NCBI GenBank assembly: GCA_016200125.1
Contig: JACQFK010000574.1
Span: 1-17,127 of the forward strand
DNA length: 17,127 nucleotides
From: Planctomycetota bacterium
GTDB taxonomy: Bacteria > Planctomycetota > MHYJ01 > JACPRB01
Direction of reading: 5' to 3'
The notes under the pieces were generated by a model. It was not told the DNA's origin. It searched no databases and saw only the letters and a program-made list of their open reading frames with translations. Positions 7,800 through 14,073 of this stretch are shown piece by piece (positions within the stretch are counted from its first letter, which is position 1; every line of letters begins with the position of its first letter). Both the position numbers and the translations under genes were made by a program.

Positions 7800-7824
7800 A
7801 TGATTCGAAAGAAAATCGAATCAT
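7800..7824. promoter_or_regulatory. 9-bp perfect inverted repeat in a divergent intergenic region
   Basis: ATGATTCGA (7800-7808) and TCGAATCAT (7816-7824) are perfect inverted copies separated by AAGAAAA. They lie three bases upstream of the ATG of the minus-strand membrane protein and 62 bases upstream of the plus-strand oxidoreductase start. The size and spacing suit a dimeric repressor or activator operator serving one or both genes. It cannot be a terminator for a coding gene, since both genes point away from it. Confidence 0.55.
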
Positions 7825-7886
7825 CCCGGAGGATTCATGGATCGGAGCGCGTTAGAGCGAGATAGTCGAGAGAATAGGAGAATCCC

Positions 7887-8531
7887 ATGAAGGTCGGCAT
7901 CCTCGGAACCGGCGACGTCGGCAAGGCGCTCGGGCGCGGCTTCATCTCGCTGGGACACGACGTGAAGATGGGCGCCCGCGAGGCGGGCAACCCCAAGGCG
8001 GCGGCCTGGGCGAAGGAGGCGGGCGCGAAGGCTTCCGCCGGCAGCTTCGCCGAAGCCGCCAAGTTCGGAGAGCTCGTCGTCCTCGCCACCCTCGGCACGG
8101 CCACCGAGGAGGTCCTCCGCTCCGTCGGACCCGACCCCTTCAAGGGGAAGCCGGTCCTCGACGCCACCAACCCGCTCGATTTCTCGAAGGGCATGCCGCC
8201 GAAGCTGGTCGGCAGCGTCGGCGATTCCGCCGGCGAGCGCCATCAGAAGCTGCTGCCCGGCGCCCAGGTGGTCAAGGTCTTCAACACCGTCGGCAACGCC
8301 TCCATGTTCAAGCCGGACTTCCCCGGCGGGCCTCCCGACATGTTCATCTGCGGGAACGACGAGGGGGCCAAGAAGAAGGTCGCCGGGATCTGCAGGGACT
8401 TCGGCTGGCCGGTGATCGACATCGGCGGCATCGACGCCGCCCACTTCCTCGAGGCGATGTGCATGGTCTGGGTGCTGTCCGCCGCGAAGACCAACGCCTG
8501 GAATCAGGCGTTCAAGATGCTGAGGAAGTAG
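7887..8531 (+). CDS. F420-dependent NADP oxidoreductase-like (NPD family) protein
   Basis: The 214-residue cytoplasmic protein has a complete N-terminal Rossmann motif G-x-G-x(2)-G (MKVGILGTGDVGKAL) and no signal peptide. It then has LVVLATLG, VLDATNPLDF, a VVKVFNTVGNASM block, FICGNDEGAKKKV, and a helical C-terminus (HFLEAMCMVWVLSAAKTNAWNQAFKML). These are the signatures and length of the 'NADP oxidoreductase, coenzyme F420-dependent' family (PF03807), which moves hydride between NADP(H) and a flavin-type cofactor. Many bacterial members are annotated only as NAD(P)-binding and may not use F420. AGGAG (7876-7880) lies six bases before ATG. The gene is first in a probable operon with the secreted esterase 23 bases downstream. 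Confidence 0.85.
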   Translation: MKVGILGTGDVGKALGRGFISLGHDVKMGAREAGNPKAAAWAKEAGAKASAGSFAEAAKFGELVVLATLGTATEEVLRSVGPDPFKGKPVLDATNPLDFSKGMPPKLVGSVGDSAGERHQKLLPGAQVVKVFNTVGNASMFKPDFPGGPPDMFICGNDEGAKKKVAGICRDFGWPVIDIGGIDAAHFLEAMCMVWVLSAAKTNAWNQAFKMLRK

Positions 8532-8554
8532 GCCGCGGAGGACGTACTATAGGC

Positions 8555-9808
8555 ATGTTCCTCCTCCTCGCCGCCTGCCTCCAGGCGGCCGATTCGCCCG
8601 TCGAGCGTTATCTCTCGGAGAAGGACAAGGCCGTCCGCGCGAAGATCCTGGCCGAGATCAAGGCGACGCCCGCGGAAGTCGAGGCCGAGCTGCGCAAGCC
8701 GCCCCAGCGGGCCTCCGTCGAGGCGCGCGGCCAGATCGTGAAGAAGAAGCTGAAGGCCGACCACCCGCTGGCCGTCGAGTTCGAGTACGTCCTCTGGGTG
8801 CCCAAGGACTACGAGCCCGGCAGAACGTGGCGGCTCATCATCAGCCTCCACGGCCAGAGCGGGAACGGCGACTCGTTCATCCGGAACTGGCTGGCCGACG
8901 CCCAGCGAGAGGGGAGCAGCTTCGTCCTCTGCCCCAGCGCCCTGCGCGGCGGCTGGGGGCATTCGACGCTCGGTTACCATTACATCCTCGATTCGCTCCG
9001 CGACGTGCTGGCCATCTATGCCGTCGACCGCGACCAGGTCTTCGTCGACGGCGCGTCGATGGGCGGCAACGGCTCCTTCCAGTTCGCCTGCATGTACCCC
9101 GACCTCTTCGCCGGCGCCGCGCCGCGCTCGGGAGGGCCCCTCTTCCGCTACCTCGCCCCGGCGCCCGGCAAGACGGAGCGGACCCTGACGACCGAGGGGC
9201 TGGAGAACCTGATCGCGACGGCGCTCTACTGGATCGTCGGCGCGAAGGATCCGGAAGTTCCCAACGCCTGGGTCAAGATCGCCAAGACGCAGATCGACGC
9301 CCTGAAGTCCGACTTCACCTTCAAGGAGTTCCCCGACGGCGGCCACGAATGGTTTCCACAGATGAACGGCCCGGTGCTCGAATGGATGGCGACCAAGCGA
9401 AGGGACGCCTACCCGCCCCGGGTGGGCCTGGACAGCAACGAGAAGGCCTTCAACCGCGTCTTTTGGCTCGAGATCAGCGAGTTCAAGGGCGAGCCGCTCC
9501 TCAAGCGAAGCTACATGGACTTCGACAAGAAGTCGATCGAAGAGCGGACGCTCTTCCCCGAGCACAGCCACGCCCGGGGGGAGATCGTGGCGGAATCGAA
9601 CGAGATCAAAGTCACCGTTTCCGGCGCCCGCGAGATCCGGGTATACTTGCACGAGAAGATGCTCGATCTCGCCAAGCCGGTGACCGTCACGGTGAACGGC
9701 TCCAAGTCCAGGTTCGACGTCAAGCCGTCCCTGGAGACGCTGATGGAAACCGCGCGGCGGGACCGCGGACTTCTGTACGTCGCGTCCGTCAAGGTCAGGG
9801 TGCCATGA
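8555..9808 (+). CDS. Secreted alpha/beta-hydrolase (esterase, PHB-depolymerase/LpqC-like)
   Basis: The 417-residue protein has a very short hydrophobic N-terminus (MFLLLAACLQAADS). LAAC at residues 5-8 resembles a lipobox, but no basic n-region precedes it, so the export route is uncertain. The hydrolase core (about 72-285) has the oxyanion-type LHGQSGNGDSF strand-turn, the nucleophile elbow G-A-S168-M-G-G, acid D232 in GAKDPEVP, and base H264 in DGGHEW. A complete Ser-Asp-His triad is therefore visible. Residues about 290-417 form an additional beta-rich C-terminal domain (FWLEISEFKG, IKVTVSGAREIRVYLHEKM, VTVTVNG), also seen in planctomycete secreted esterases. GGAGG at 8537-8541 is 13 bases from ATG 8555, rather far. 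The frame is open upstream, but that extension overlaps the previous gene and is out of family. Substrate unknown. Confidence 0.85.
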   Translation: MFLLLAACLQAADSPVERYLSEKDKAVRAKILAEIKATPAEVEAELRKPPQRASVEARGQIVKKKLKADHPLAVEFEYVLWVPKDYEPGRTWRLIISLHGQSGNGDSFIRNWLADAQREGSSFVLCPSALRGGWGHSTLGYHYILDSLRDVLAIYAVDRDQVFVDGASMGGNGSFQFACMYPDLFAGAAPRSGGPLFRYLAPAPGKTERTLTTEGLENLIATALYWIVGAKDPEVPNAWVKIAKTQIDALKSDFTFKEFPDGGHEWFPQMNGPVLEWMATKRRDAYPPRVGLDSNEKAFNRVFWLEISEFKGEPLLKRSYMDFDKKSIEERTLFPEHSHARGEIVAESNEIKVTVSGAREIRVYLHEKMLDLAKPVTVTVNGSKSRFDVKPSLETLMETARRDRGLLYVASVKVRVP

Positions 9809-10488
9809 TCGAAATCCCCCACTGGGTCCAGCTCTTCGTCCTCGTGGGCATCGCCCTCGTGGTGATCGTCGTTCCCATCCGGATCCTCTACGAGATGACG
9901 AAGGATTCGAGGGACCGCAACCGGCGCTTCAAGGACCTGTCCGACCGCCTCAAGGAGCGCTTCGGCGGCGTCGAGACCCGCCGCACGCCCTTCGGTGGGT
10001 CGCGGATCAACTTCAGCCACGAGGGGCGGCCCGCCGCGGTCATCCAGCCCGCCGACGACGAGATCCAGATCCAGCTGGAGCCCAAAGTCCAGCCGAAGTT
10101 CCACCTGATCGCCCGCACCAAGGGGGCGCTCACGCCGGCCGTGGCGATGATGTGGGAATCGTTCCGGCTCCTGCCGCGCATCCTGACCTTCGACCCGCTC
10201 ATCGACGAGTCCATCGCGCTCTACGCGACGCCGCTCTTCGGAGGCTATCTCCGGGAGGCGGCGCAGGACGGGATCCCGTCCGAGGGCAAGCCGACGGGGC
10301 TCGCGGAGAGCCTGGTGATCCTGCGGAAGATGCCCGGCGTGCGCCGCTTCGAGCTGCGGATGTCCCCCGCGGGCGGCTTCCGTCTTTCCTTCAAGCTGCG
10401 CGCGGACGACCTGCTCTACCGCCCCGAGGAGCTGGAGTCGGCCGTCCATCACGCCTTCCAGCTCTACGACCTCCTCGTGATGTACTAG
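9805..10488 (+). CDS. Membrane-anchored hypothetical protein coupled to the esterase
   Basis: The 227-residue protein starts at an ATG overlapping the esterase stop (ATGA, 9805-9808), so translation is coupled. One transmembrane helix spans residues about 8-28 (VQLFVLVGIALVVIVVPIRIL). It is followed by a charged segment (KDSRDRNRRFKDLSDRLKERF) and a soluble alpha/beta domain with no motif I recognise (INFSHEGRPAAVIQP, LEPKVQPKFHLIART, RRFELRMSPAGGFRLSFKL). Basic residues after the helix predict a cytoplasmic C-terminal domain. Function unknown. The stop is 15 bases from the end of the convergent methyltransferase gene. Confidence 0.8.
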   Translation: MIEIPHWVQLFVLVGIALVVIVVPIRILYEMTKDSRDRNRRFKDLSDRLKERFGGVETRRTPFGGSRINFSHEGRPAAVIQPADDEIQIQLEPKVQPKFHLIARTKGALTPAVAMMWESFRLLPRILTFDPLIDESIALYATPLFGGYLREAAQDGIPSEGKPTGLAESLVILRKMPGVRRFELRMSPAGGFRLSFKLRADDLLYRPEELESAVHHAFQLYDLLVMY

Positions 10489-10494
10489 CACCCG

Positions 10495-10515
10495 CATCAC
10501 GAATCACGCATCACG
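10495..10515. repeat. Three tandem heptamers (M)ATCACG
   Basis: CATCACG (10495-10501), AATCACG (10502-10508) and CATCACG (10509-10515) lie end to end just after the stop of the 9805-10488 gene. On the other strand they supply the last codons and the stop of the methyltransferase gene. Confidence 0.7.
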
Positions 10516-11394
10516 GGAAGAATCCGGCCGTGACTCCTGGTGCTTGCTGCTTGATGCGCCCCCCCAGACCCTAGGGAAGAACATCCCCGTCGTTCTCCGG
10601 TACTCCTCGTATTCCGGAAACACCTCGGCCATCTTCCGTTCCTCGTTCCGGGCCCGCAGGGTCTGGCCGGCGACGAAGGCCGCGTAGAGCGCCGCCGTGG
10701 CGGGGTGAAAGTGGAGGAGCGTGTAGACGAGGTAGATCACGAAGTGGGAGACGTAGAGGGGATGGCGCACCCACCGGTAAAGGCCCGACCGGACGAATAC
10801 CCGCGCCTCCGTCATGATGGTGAAGCCGCGGCGAAGCGTGAGGAGCCCGATCACGTTGAGCGCTCCGCCGGCGATCAGGACCGCATTGGCCCCATAAAGG
10901 CCGCTCAGATGGAGCTGCGATCGTTCCGGAAACCAGTCGCGGTAGGTGTAGTTGGTCATCACGATCGTGAACGGCAGGCCGGCCAGCAGGAGAGGGAAAA
11001 CGGTCTGCATGAAGCCGCGGGCGACGGCCTGCGCGCGCGAGCGGGTGAGCAGGGCGAAAACGTAGGCCAGCAGGATCGACGTCTCGACGACCCAGACCAG
11101 CAATTCCAGGGTCCAAAGAGTTCGGATCTGTCCGTGGGCATACCCGAACTGCGGGTACCAGGCGTCCAGGTCGACCGGAGCCTTCGTCAGGAATCCGGGA
11201 AGGAAATAGAGCCGGGCGAACCAGGGCCGGGCCCAGTCGACTTCGCGGATGTAGCCGGGCCAGTCGGGCATCTGGAGGATGCGACGCAGGACGAACGCCG
11301 TGATCGCCACGCACCCGATGATGCGGGAGAGGACCTCGCGCCCGGGGACGCGGCCTGGATCGAAGATGGGCAGATCATTCAGTCGGCGCAGCAA
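10504..11394 (-). CDS. Isoprenylcysteine carboxyl methyltransferase / phospholipid N-methyltransferase-like membrane protein
   Basis: The 296-residue multi-pass protein has hydrophobic segments at about 22-40, 93-117, 130-147, 168-188 and 212-245. The diagnostic C-terminal block of the ICMT/PEMT/NnrU-like integral membrane methyltransferases is present. It comprises RSGLYRWVRHPLYVSHF (residues 202-218, the RHP SAM-binding motif) and then RNEERKMAEVFPEYEEYRRTTGMFFP (249-274). SAM-dependent methylation of a lipid or prenyl-type substrate in the membrane is expected from the family; the substrate is not predictable. The start is uncertain: the frame begins at TTG 11394 without a Shine-Dalgarno, and the next Met is residue 42, which would lose the first helix. 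The last ~17 residues (SSSKHQESRPDSSRDA) are encoded by heptamer repeats and are probably a recent read-out beyond the original end. Confidence 0.8.
   Translation of the reverse strand: MLRRLNDLPIFDPGRVPGREVLSRIIGCVAITAFVLRRILQMPDWPGYIREVDWARPWFARLYFLPGFLTKAPVDLDAWYPQFGYAHGQIRTLWTLELLVWVVETSILLAYVFALLTRSRAQAVARGFMQTVFPLLLAGLPFTIVMTNYTYRDWFPERSQLHLSGLYGANAVLIAGGALNVIGLLTLRRGFTIMTEARVFVRSGLYRWVRHPLYVSHFVIYLVYTLLHFHPATAALYAAFVAGQTLRARNEERKMAEVFPEYEEYRRTTGMFFPRVWGGASSSKHQESRPDSSRDA
10541..10554. repeat. Two tandem heptamers TGCTTGM within the methyltransferase C-terminal codons
   Basis: TGCTTGC (10541-10547) and TGCTTGA (10548-10554), followed by TGC. It has the same 7-base period as the array 25 bases away but a different unit. 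It is translated on the minus strand as part of the SSSKHQ tail. Confidence 0.5.
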
Positions 11395-11439
11395 GGGGGC
11401 CAGTCTACGCTGTTTACGGCCGAATCGCCAGACGGGGCC

Positions 11440-12321
11440 CTATCGGGCCGCGACGGCGAGGACGACCGCGGCCAGCAGCAGCGCGGCGCCCGCGAGCCGG
11501 GTCCGGAAGACGGCGGCGCCCCGCTCCCGCTCGCGGTTTCCGAACCAGTGCCCCACCGACCAGACCACCAGCACGCTCCAGAGCCCCCGCGCGCTGTAGA
11601 CCACGTTGATCGTCGTCGCCTTCGAATAGAGGGCCAGGGCGCTGATCAGGAGCACCCCCTGGACGGCGATCAGCAGGCTTCCGAGCAGCAGGGGACGCCA
11701 GGCCGCCTGTGGCACGGTCTCCCCCGTGACCCGCGCGAACGCGACGAGGACCGTCGAGTAGACGGCCACGAATCCCAGCATGACCGGGAGGAAGCGGCCC
11801 GCTCCCCACCCGGGGGACCACTTCTGCACCAGCACGTCGAAGAGCGCGAAGGTCGCCGCCGCGAGCCCGCCGAAGACGAGCGACGGCGCGGTCCGCCCGC
11901 CGCCCGCTCCCCCGCCTCCGCGGCCCAGGAACAGGATCCCCGCGCTGCTGAGCGCGGCCGCGGCCCAGATCACCGGAGGGACCCGCTGGCCCAGGATCAG
12001 CGTGACGAAGAGGGCGACGAGGATGACCTTGATGCCCATGACGGGGGTGGCGACCGAGACGTCCCCGCGTTGGATCGCGAGGAAGCCAAGGACCTGCCCC
12101 GCCACGAAGAGGCCGGCGGCGGCGGCCGGCTGGACCCAGGCCGCGGGCGCCGGCAGGGTTCCCCCCAGGAGCCAGAGGAAGCCGAAGACGACGCCGCAGA
12201 CGAGGTTGTTGACGACCGCCGACCACCAGATCCCCGCCCCCCTCCCCGCGGATTCCTTCAGGAGGAGCGCGGCGAAGACGTAGAGGATCGAGCTGGCGAA
12301 CGGCATCAGCAGGTGGGCCAT
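11440..12321 (-). CDS. EamA/DMT-family transporter
   Basis: From ATG 12321 the product is 293 residues with about ten hydrophobic helices in two homologous halves, as in drug/metabolite (EamA) transporters. The first half carries the signature QRGDVSVATPVMGIKVILVALF (84-105) followed by GQRVPPVIWAAAALSSAGILFL. The second has ALYSKATTINVVYSARGLWSVL (230-251) and RLAGAALLLAAVVLAV. A poly-Gly linker (134-142) joins the halves. The frame extends 32 codons further upstream (to 12417), but that part is charged, lacks a helix and overlaps a repeat-like sequence, so I prefer the Met next to the first helix. There is no strong Shine-Dalgarno. A 9-bp inverted repeat abuts the start codon. Substrate unknown; members move small metabolites across the inner membrane. 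It lies upstream of the methyltransferase with a 45-base gap, possibly co-transcribed. Confidence 0.85.
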   Translation of the reverse strand: MAHLLMPFASSILYVFAALLLKESAGRGAGIWWSAVVNNLVCGVVFGFLWLLGGTLPAPAAWVQPAAAAGLFVAGQVLGFLAIQRGDVSVATPVMGIKVILVALFVTLILGQRVPPVIWAAAALSSAGILFLGRGGGGAGGGRTAPSLVFGGLAAATFALFDVLVQKWSPGWGAGRFLPVMLGFVAVYSTVLVAFARVTGETVPQAAWRPLLLGSLLIAVQGVLLISALALYSKATTINVVYSARGLWSVLVVWSVGHWFGNRERERGAAVFRTRLAGAALLLAAVVLAVAAR

Positions 12322-12348
12322 GGAATCCCGGGGATCATACGGGATTCC
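12322..12348. promoter_or_regulatory. 9-bp perfect inverted repeat directly before the DMT transporter start
   Basis: GGAATCCCG (12322-12330) and CGGGATTCC (12340-12348) flank a nine-base loop and touch the ATG of the minus-strand transporter. As RNA it would be a stable hairpin (five G-C pairs of nine) blocking the ribosome landing site. As DNA it would be an operator at the start of the gene. Either would control the transporter. Confidence 0.5.
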
Positions 12349-12443
12349 CCCCGCCCAGCGCACGGAGTTCGTCGAAGGGCGGATACGAAGGAGCCCGCCC
12401 GCGCGTAATAGTATCAATACTCTTTGATGCCGGAGAACCTGAA

Positions 12444-13160
12444 ATGAGAACCTTCGCGCTCGCCGCCCTGCTCTGCTCCTTCGTCCTGCTCGACGCCTCC
12501 GCGCAGGAGAAGAAGAAGGACCCCAAGAAGGCGGAGCCGAAGGTCTGGATGTGCCGGAAGGGCGAGCTCCTCTGGGAGCAGCACTTCAACGGCACGTTCC
12601 CCAAGGAGTGGCACAAGGGCAAGGGCGACTGGCAGTTCGAGGGCGACGCGCTGAAGGGCGCGGAGGTCGCCGCCGACAAGCACAACACCTACATGTCCCG
12701 CGACATCAGCACCCCGAACGTGATCCTGCAGTTCAGCTTCAAGCTGCAGGGCTGCCCCTGGATGGGCGCCTCGGTGGACGGCAAGGAGCACGTCTCCAAC
12801 CTGTCGCTCCAGCCCGAGCAGTTCCGCATCGCGAAAGTGACGGGGATCGGCCCCACGACCAAGCACACCGAGGTCGACAGCACCAAGCTCAAACTCAACG
12901 ACGACGCCTGGCACACCGTGGTCTGGGAGATCTACGGCGACGAGATGGTCGCGTCGATCGACGACACGACCATGGCGCTGGCGAAGGCCGACGGGCTCTC
13001 GATGGACCGCAACCACGTCGAGCTCAACAACGGCGGCCAGTGGGCCTTCTTCAAGGAGATCAAGGTCTGTAAGGCCGAGGCCGACCCCAAGTGGCCCGCG
13101 AAGAGGGCCACGCTGATCGACATGATGAAGAAGAAGGCCGACAAGCTGGGCTACAAGTGA
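12444..13160 (+). CDS. Secreted concanavalin-like (DUF1080/LamG-type) protein
   Basis: The 238-residue protein has a signal peptide (MRTFALAALLCSFVLLDASA, cleavage before Q21) and a Lys-rich linker (KKKDPKKAEPK). Residues about 42-210 form a jelly-roll-like domain (LLWEQHFNGTFPKEW, WQFEGDALKGAE, VILQFSFKLQG, WHTVVWEIYGDEMVASIDD, HVELNNGGQWAFFKEIKV). This resembles the concanavalin-like '3-keto-disaccharide hydrolase' (DUF1080/PF06439) and LamG families common in planctomycetes. I do not see enough to claim catalysis. GGAG (12432-12435) is eight bases before ATG. An AT-rich patch at 12406-12426 with a short palindrome AGTAT-CA-ATACT probably holds the promoter. The stop overlaps the GTG of the next gene, so the two are coupled. 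Confidence 0.8.
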   Translation: MRTFALAALLCSFVLLDASAQEKKKDPKKAEPKVWMCRKGELLWEQHFNGTFPKEWHKGKGDWQFEGDALKGAEVAADKHNTYMSRDISTPNVILQFSFKLQGCPWMGASVDGKEHVSNLSLQPEQFRIAKVTGIGPTTKHTEVDSTKLKLNDDAWHTVVWEIYGDEMVASIDDTTMALAKADGLSMDRNHVELNNGGQWAFFKEIKVCKAEADPKWPAKRATLIDMMKKKADKLGYK

Positions 13161-13999
13161 GCCTCCGGCCGGCGCTGGCCCTGATCGCGGCGCTCCTCTG
13201 CAGCGCCGCGTCCGCCGACGAGATCACCTTCGAGGCGGGCATCGAATTCGCAAAACCGGGGGGCGAGAGCCTGCAGCTCGACCTCGCCCGTCCGAAGGTC
13301 CAGTCCGGGAAGACGCCGGCGATCCTCTGCATCCACGGCGGCGGCTTCCGCGCGGGCAAGCGGGAGGGCTGGGACGCCCGCTGCAAGCTGCTGGCGGAGC
13401 AGGGCTACGTGGCGGCCACGGCGACTTACCGGCTGGCGCCGAAATATCAGTTCCCCGCGGCGGTGGAGGACGTGAAGGCCGCCGTACGCTGGCTCCGCGC
13501 GAACGCGGAGAAGTACTCGATCGACCCGGACCGCATCGGCGTGATCGGCGACTCGGCGGGCGGCCACCTCGCGCAGTTCCTGGGCGTGACGGGCGGCGTG
13601 GCGCAGTTCGAGGGCGACGGCGGCAACCCCGGCGTCTCGAGCCGGGTCGCCTGCGTCGTGAACTACTACGGGCCGAGCGACCTGACGAGGTCCTACGGCA
13701 AGAGCGTCGACGCGGCCGAGGTGCTTCCGCTGTGGCTGGGCGGCGACGTGACGAAGGAGCGCCGTCGCCACATCCTGGCCAGCCCGCTCTACTGGGTCAC
13801 GCCCTCCGCCGCGCCCACGCTGCTGCTGCAGGGGACCGAGGACAAGTACGTGAACCACGAGCAGGCGGTGTGGATGCGCGACCGCCTCAAGGCCGCGGAG
13901 GTGGAGGTCGAGTTCCTCTCCTTCGAAGGCGGCGCTGGCCTTTTTCGAAAAGCAACTCAAGAGGGCGAAGTAGGCCCGGGTTCGCCCCCTGGGGGCTGA
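13157..13999 (+). CDS. Secreted BD-FAE-like esterase, C-terminus frameshifted, catalytic His lost
   Basis: Translation probably begins at GTG 13157, overlapping the previous stop in GTGA, and gives a signal peptide (VSLRPALALIAALLCSAASA). The frame is open upstream, but only as antisense-like charged sequence inside the preceding gene. The 280 residues contain the HGGG oxyanion motif (60-63), the nucleophile elbow G-D-S133-A-G-G, and the acid region GTEDKYVNH (D229). This is the bodies-type alpha/beta hydrolase (BD-FAE/carboxylesterase) family. Relatives end with a G-(A/G)-G-H-G-F block carrying the catalytic His, then a helix. Here the frame reads FEGGAGLFRKATQ with no His. The expected helix (AALAFFEKQLKRAK followed by TAG at 13971-13973) is present one frame over, from 13929. 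A 3n+2 deletion or equivalent shift near 13930 has therefore removed the His segment. The product is probably inactive unless this is an assembly error. Confidence 0.75.
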   Translation: MSLRPALALIAALLCSAASADEITFEAGIEFAKPGGESLQLDLARPKVQSGKTPAILCIHGGGFRAGKREGWDARCKLLAEQGYVAATATYRLAPKYQFPAAVEDVKAAVRWLRANAEKYSIDPDRIGVIGDSAGGHLAQFLGVTGGVAQFEGDGGNPGVSSRVACVVNYYGPSDLTRSYGKSVDAAEVLPLWLGGDVTKERRRHILASPLYWVTPSAAPTLLLQGTEDKYVNHEQAVWMRDRLKAAEVEVEFLSFEGGAGLFRKATQEGEVGPGSPPGG

Positions 14000-14010
14000 G
14001 CCGGCATTGT

Positions 14011-14041
14011 TGAAACGAAACAAACCGTTTGTTTCGTTTCA
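14011..14041. repeat. Perfect 31-bp palindrome (15-bp arms, 1-base centre)
   Basis: TGAAACGAAACAAAC (14011-14025) and its exact reverse complement (14027-14041) are separated only by C14026. It lies between convergent genes (esterase ending 13973/13999 and thioredoxin-like gene ending 14074). A bidirectional terminator is one option, since one strand ends in T-rich GTTTC units, but the arms have only five G-C pairs of 15 and almost no loop. A protein-binding or cruciform site is equally possible. The arms themselves consist of GAAAC/AAAC steps. Confidence 0.7.
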
Positions 14042-14073
14042 GTCCCCCTCTTGATGCCCTGCGTGTCGAACCC

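Noticed and set aside
7256..7801. Alternative 181-residue frame over the membrane-protein gene
   Set aside because: Its translation is Arg/Gly/Pro-rich without structure, whereas the 7237-7797 frame has four well-formed transmembrane helices.
8459..8554. Upstream extension of the esterase frame to ATG 8459
   Set aside because: It overlaps the 3' end of the oxidoreductase gene, encodes charged shadow sequence, and would bury the hydrophobic export signal at 8555.
12322..12417. Longer N-terminus of the DMT transporter
   Set aside because: The extension is not hydrophobic, contains a repeat-like FDELR-type sequence on the same strand in another frame, and precedes the Met that fits the family start.
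14011..14041. GAAAC/GTTTC sequence recalling CRISPR repeat ends
   Set aside because: Only one copy, no spacers and no cas gene in the window.
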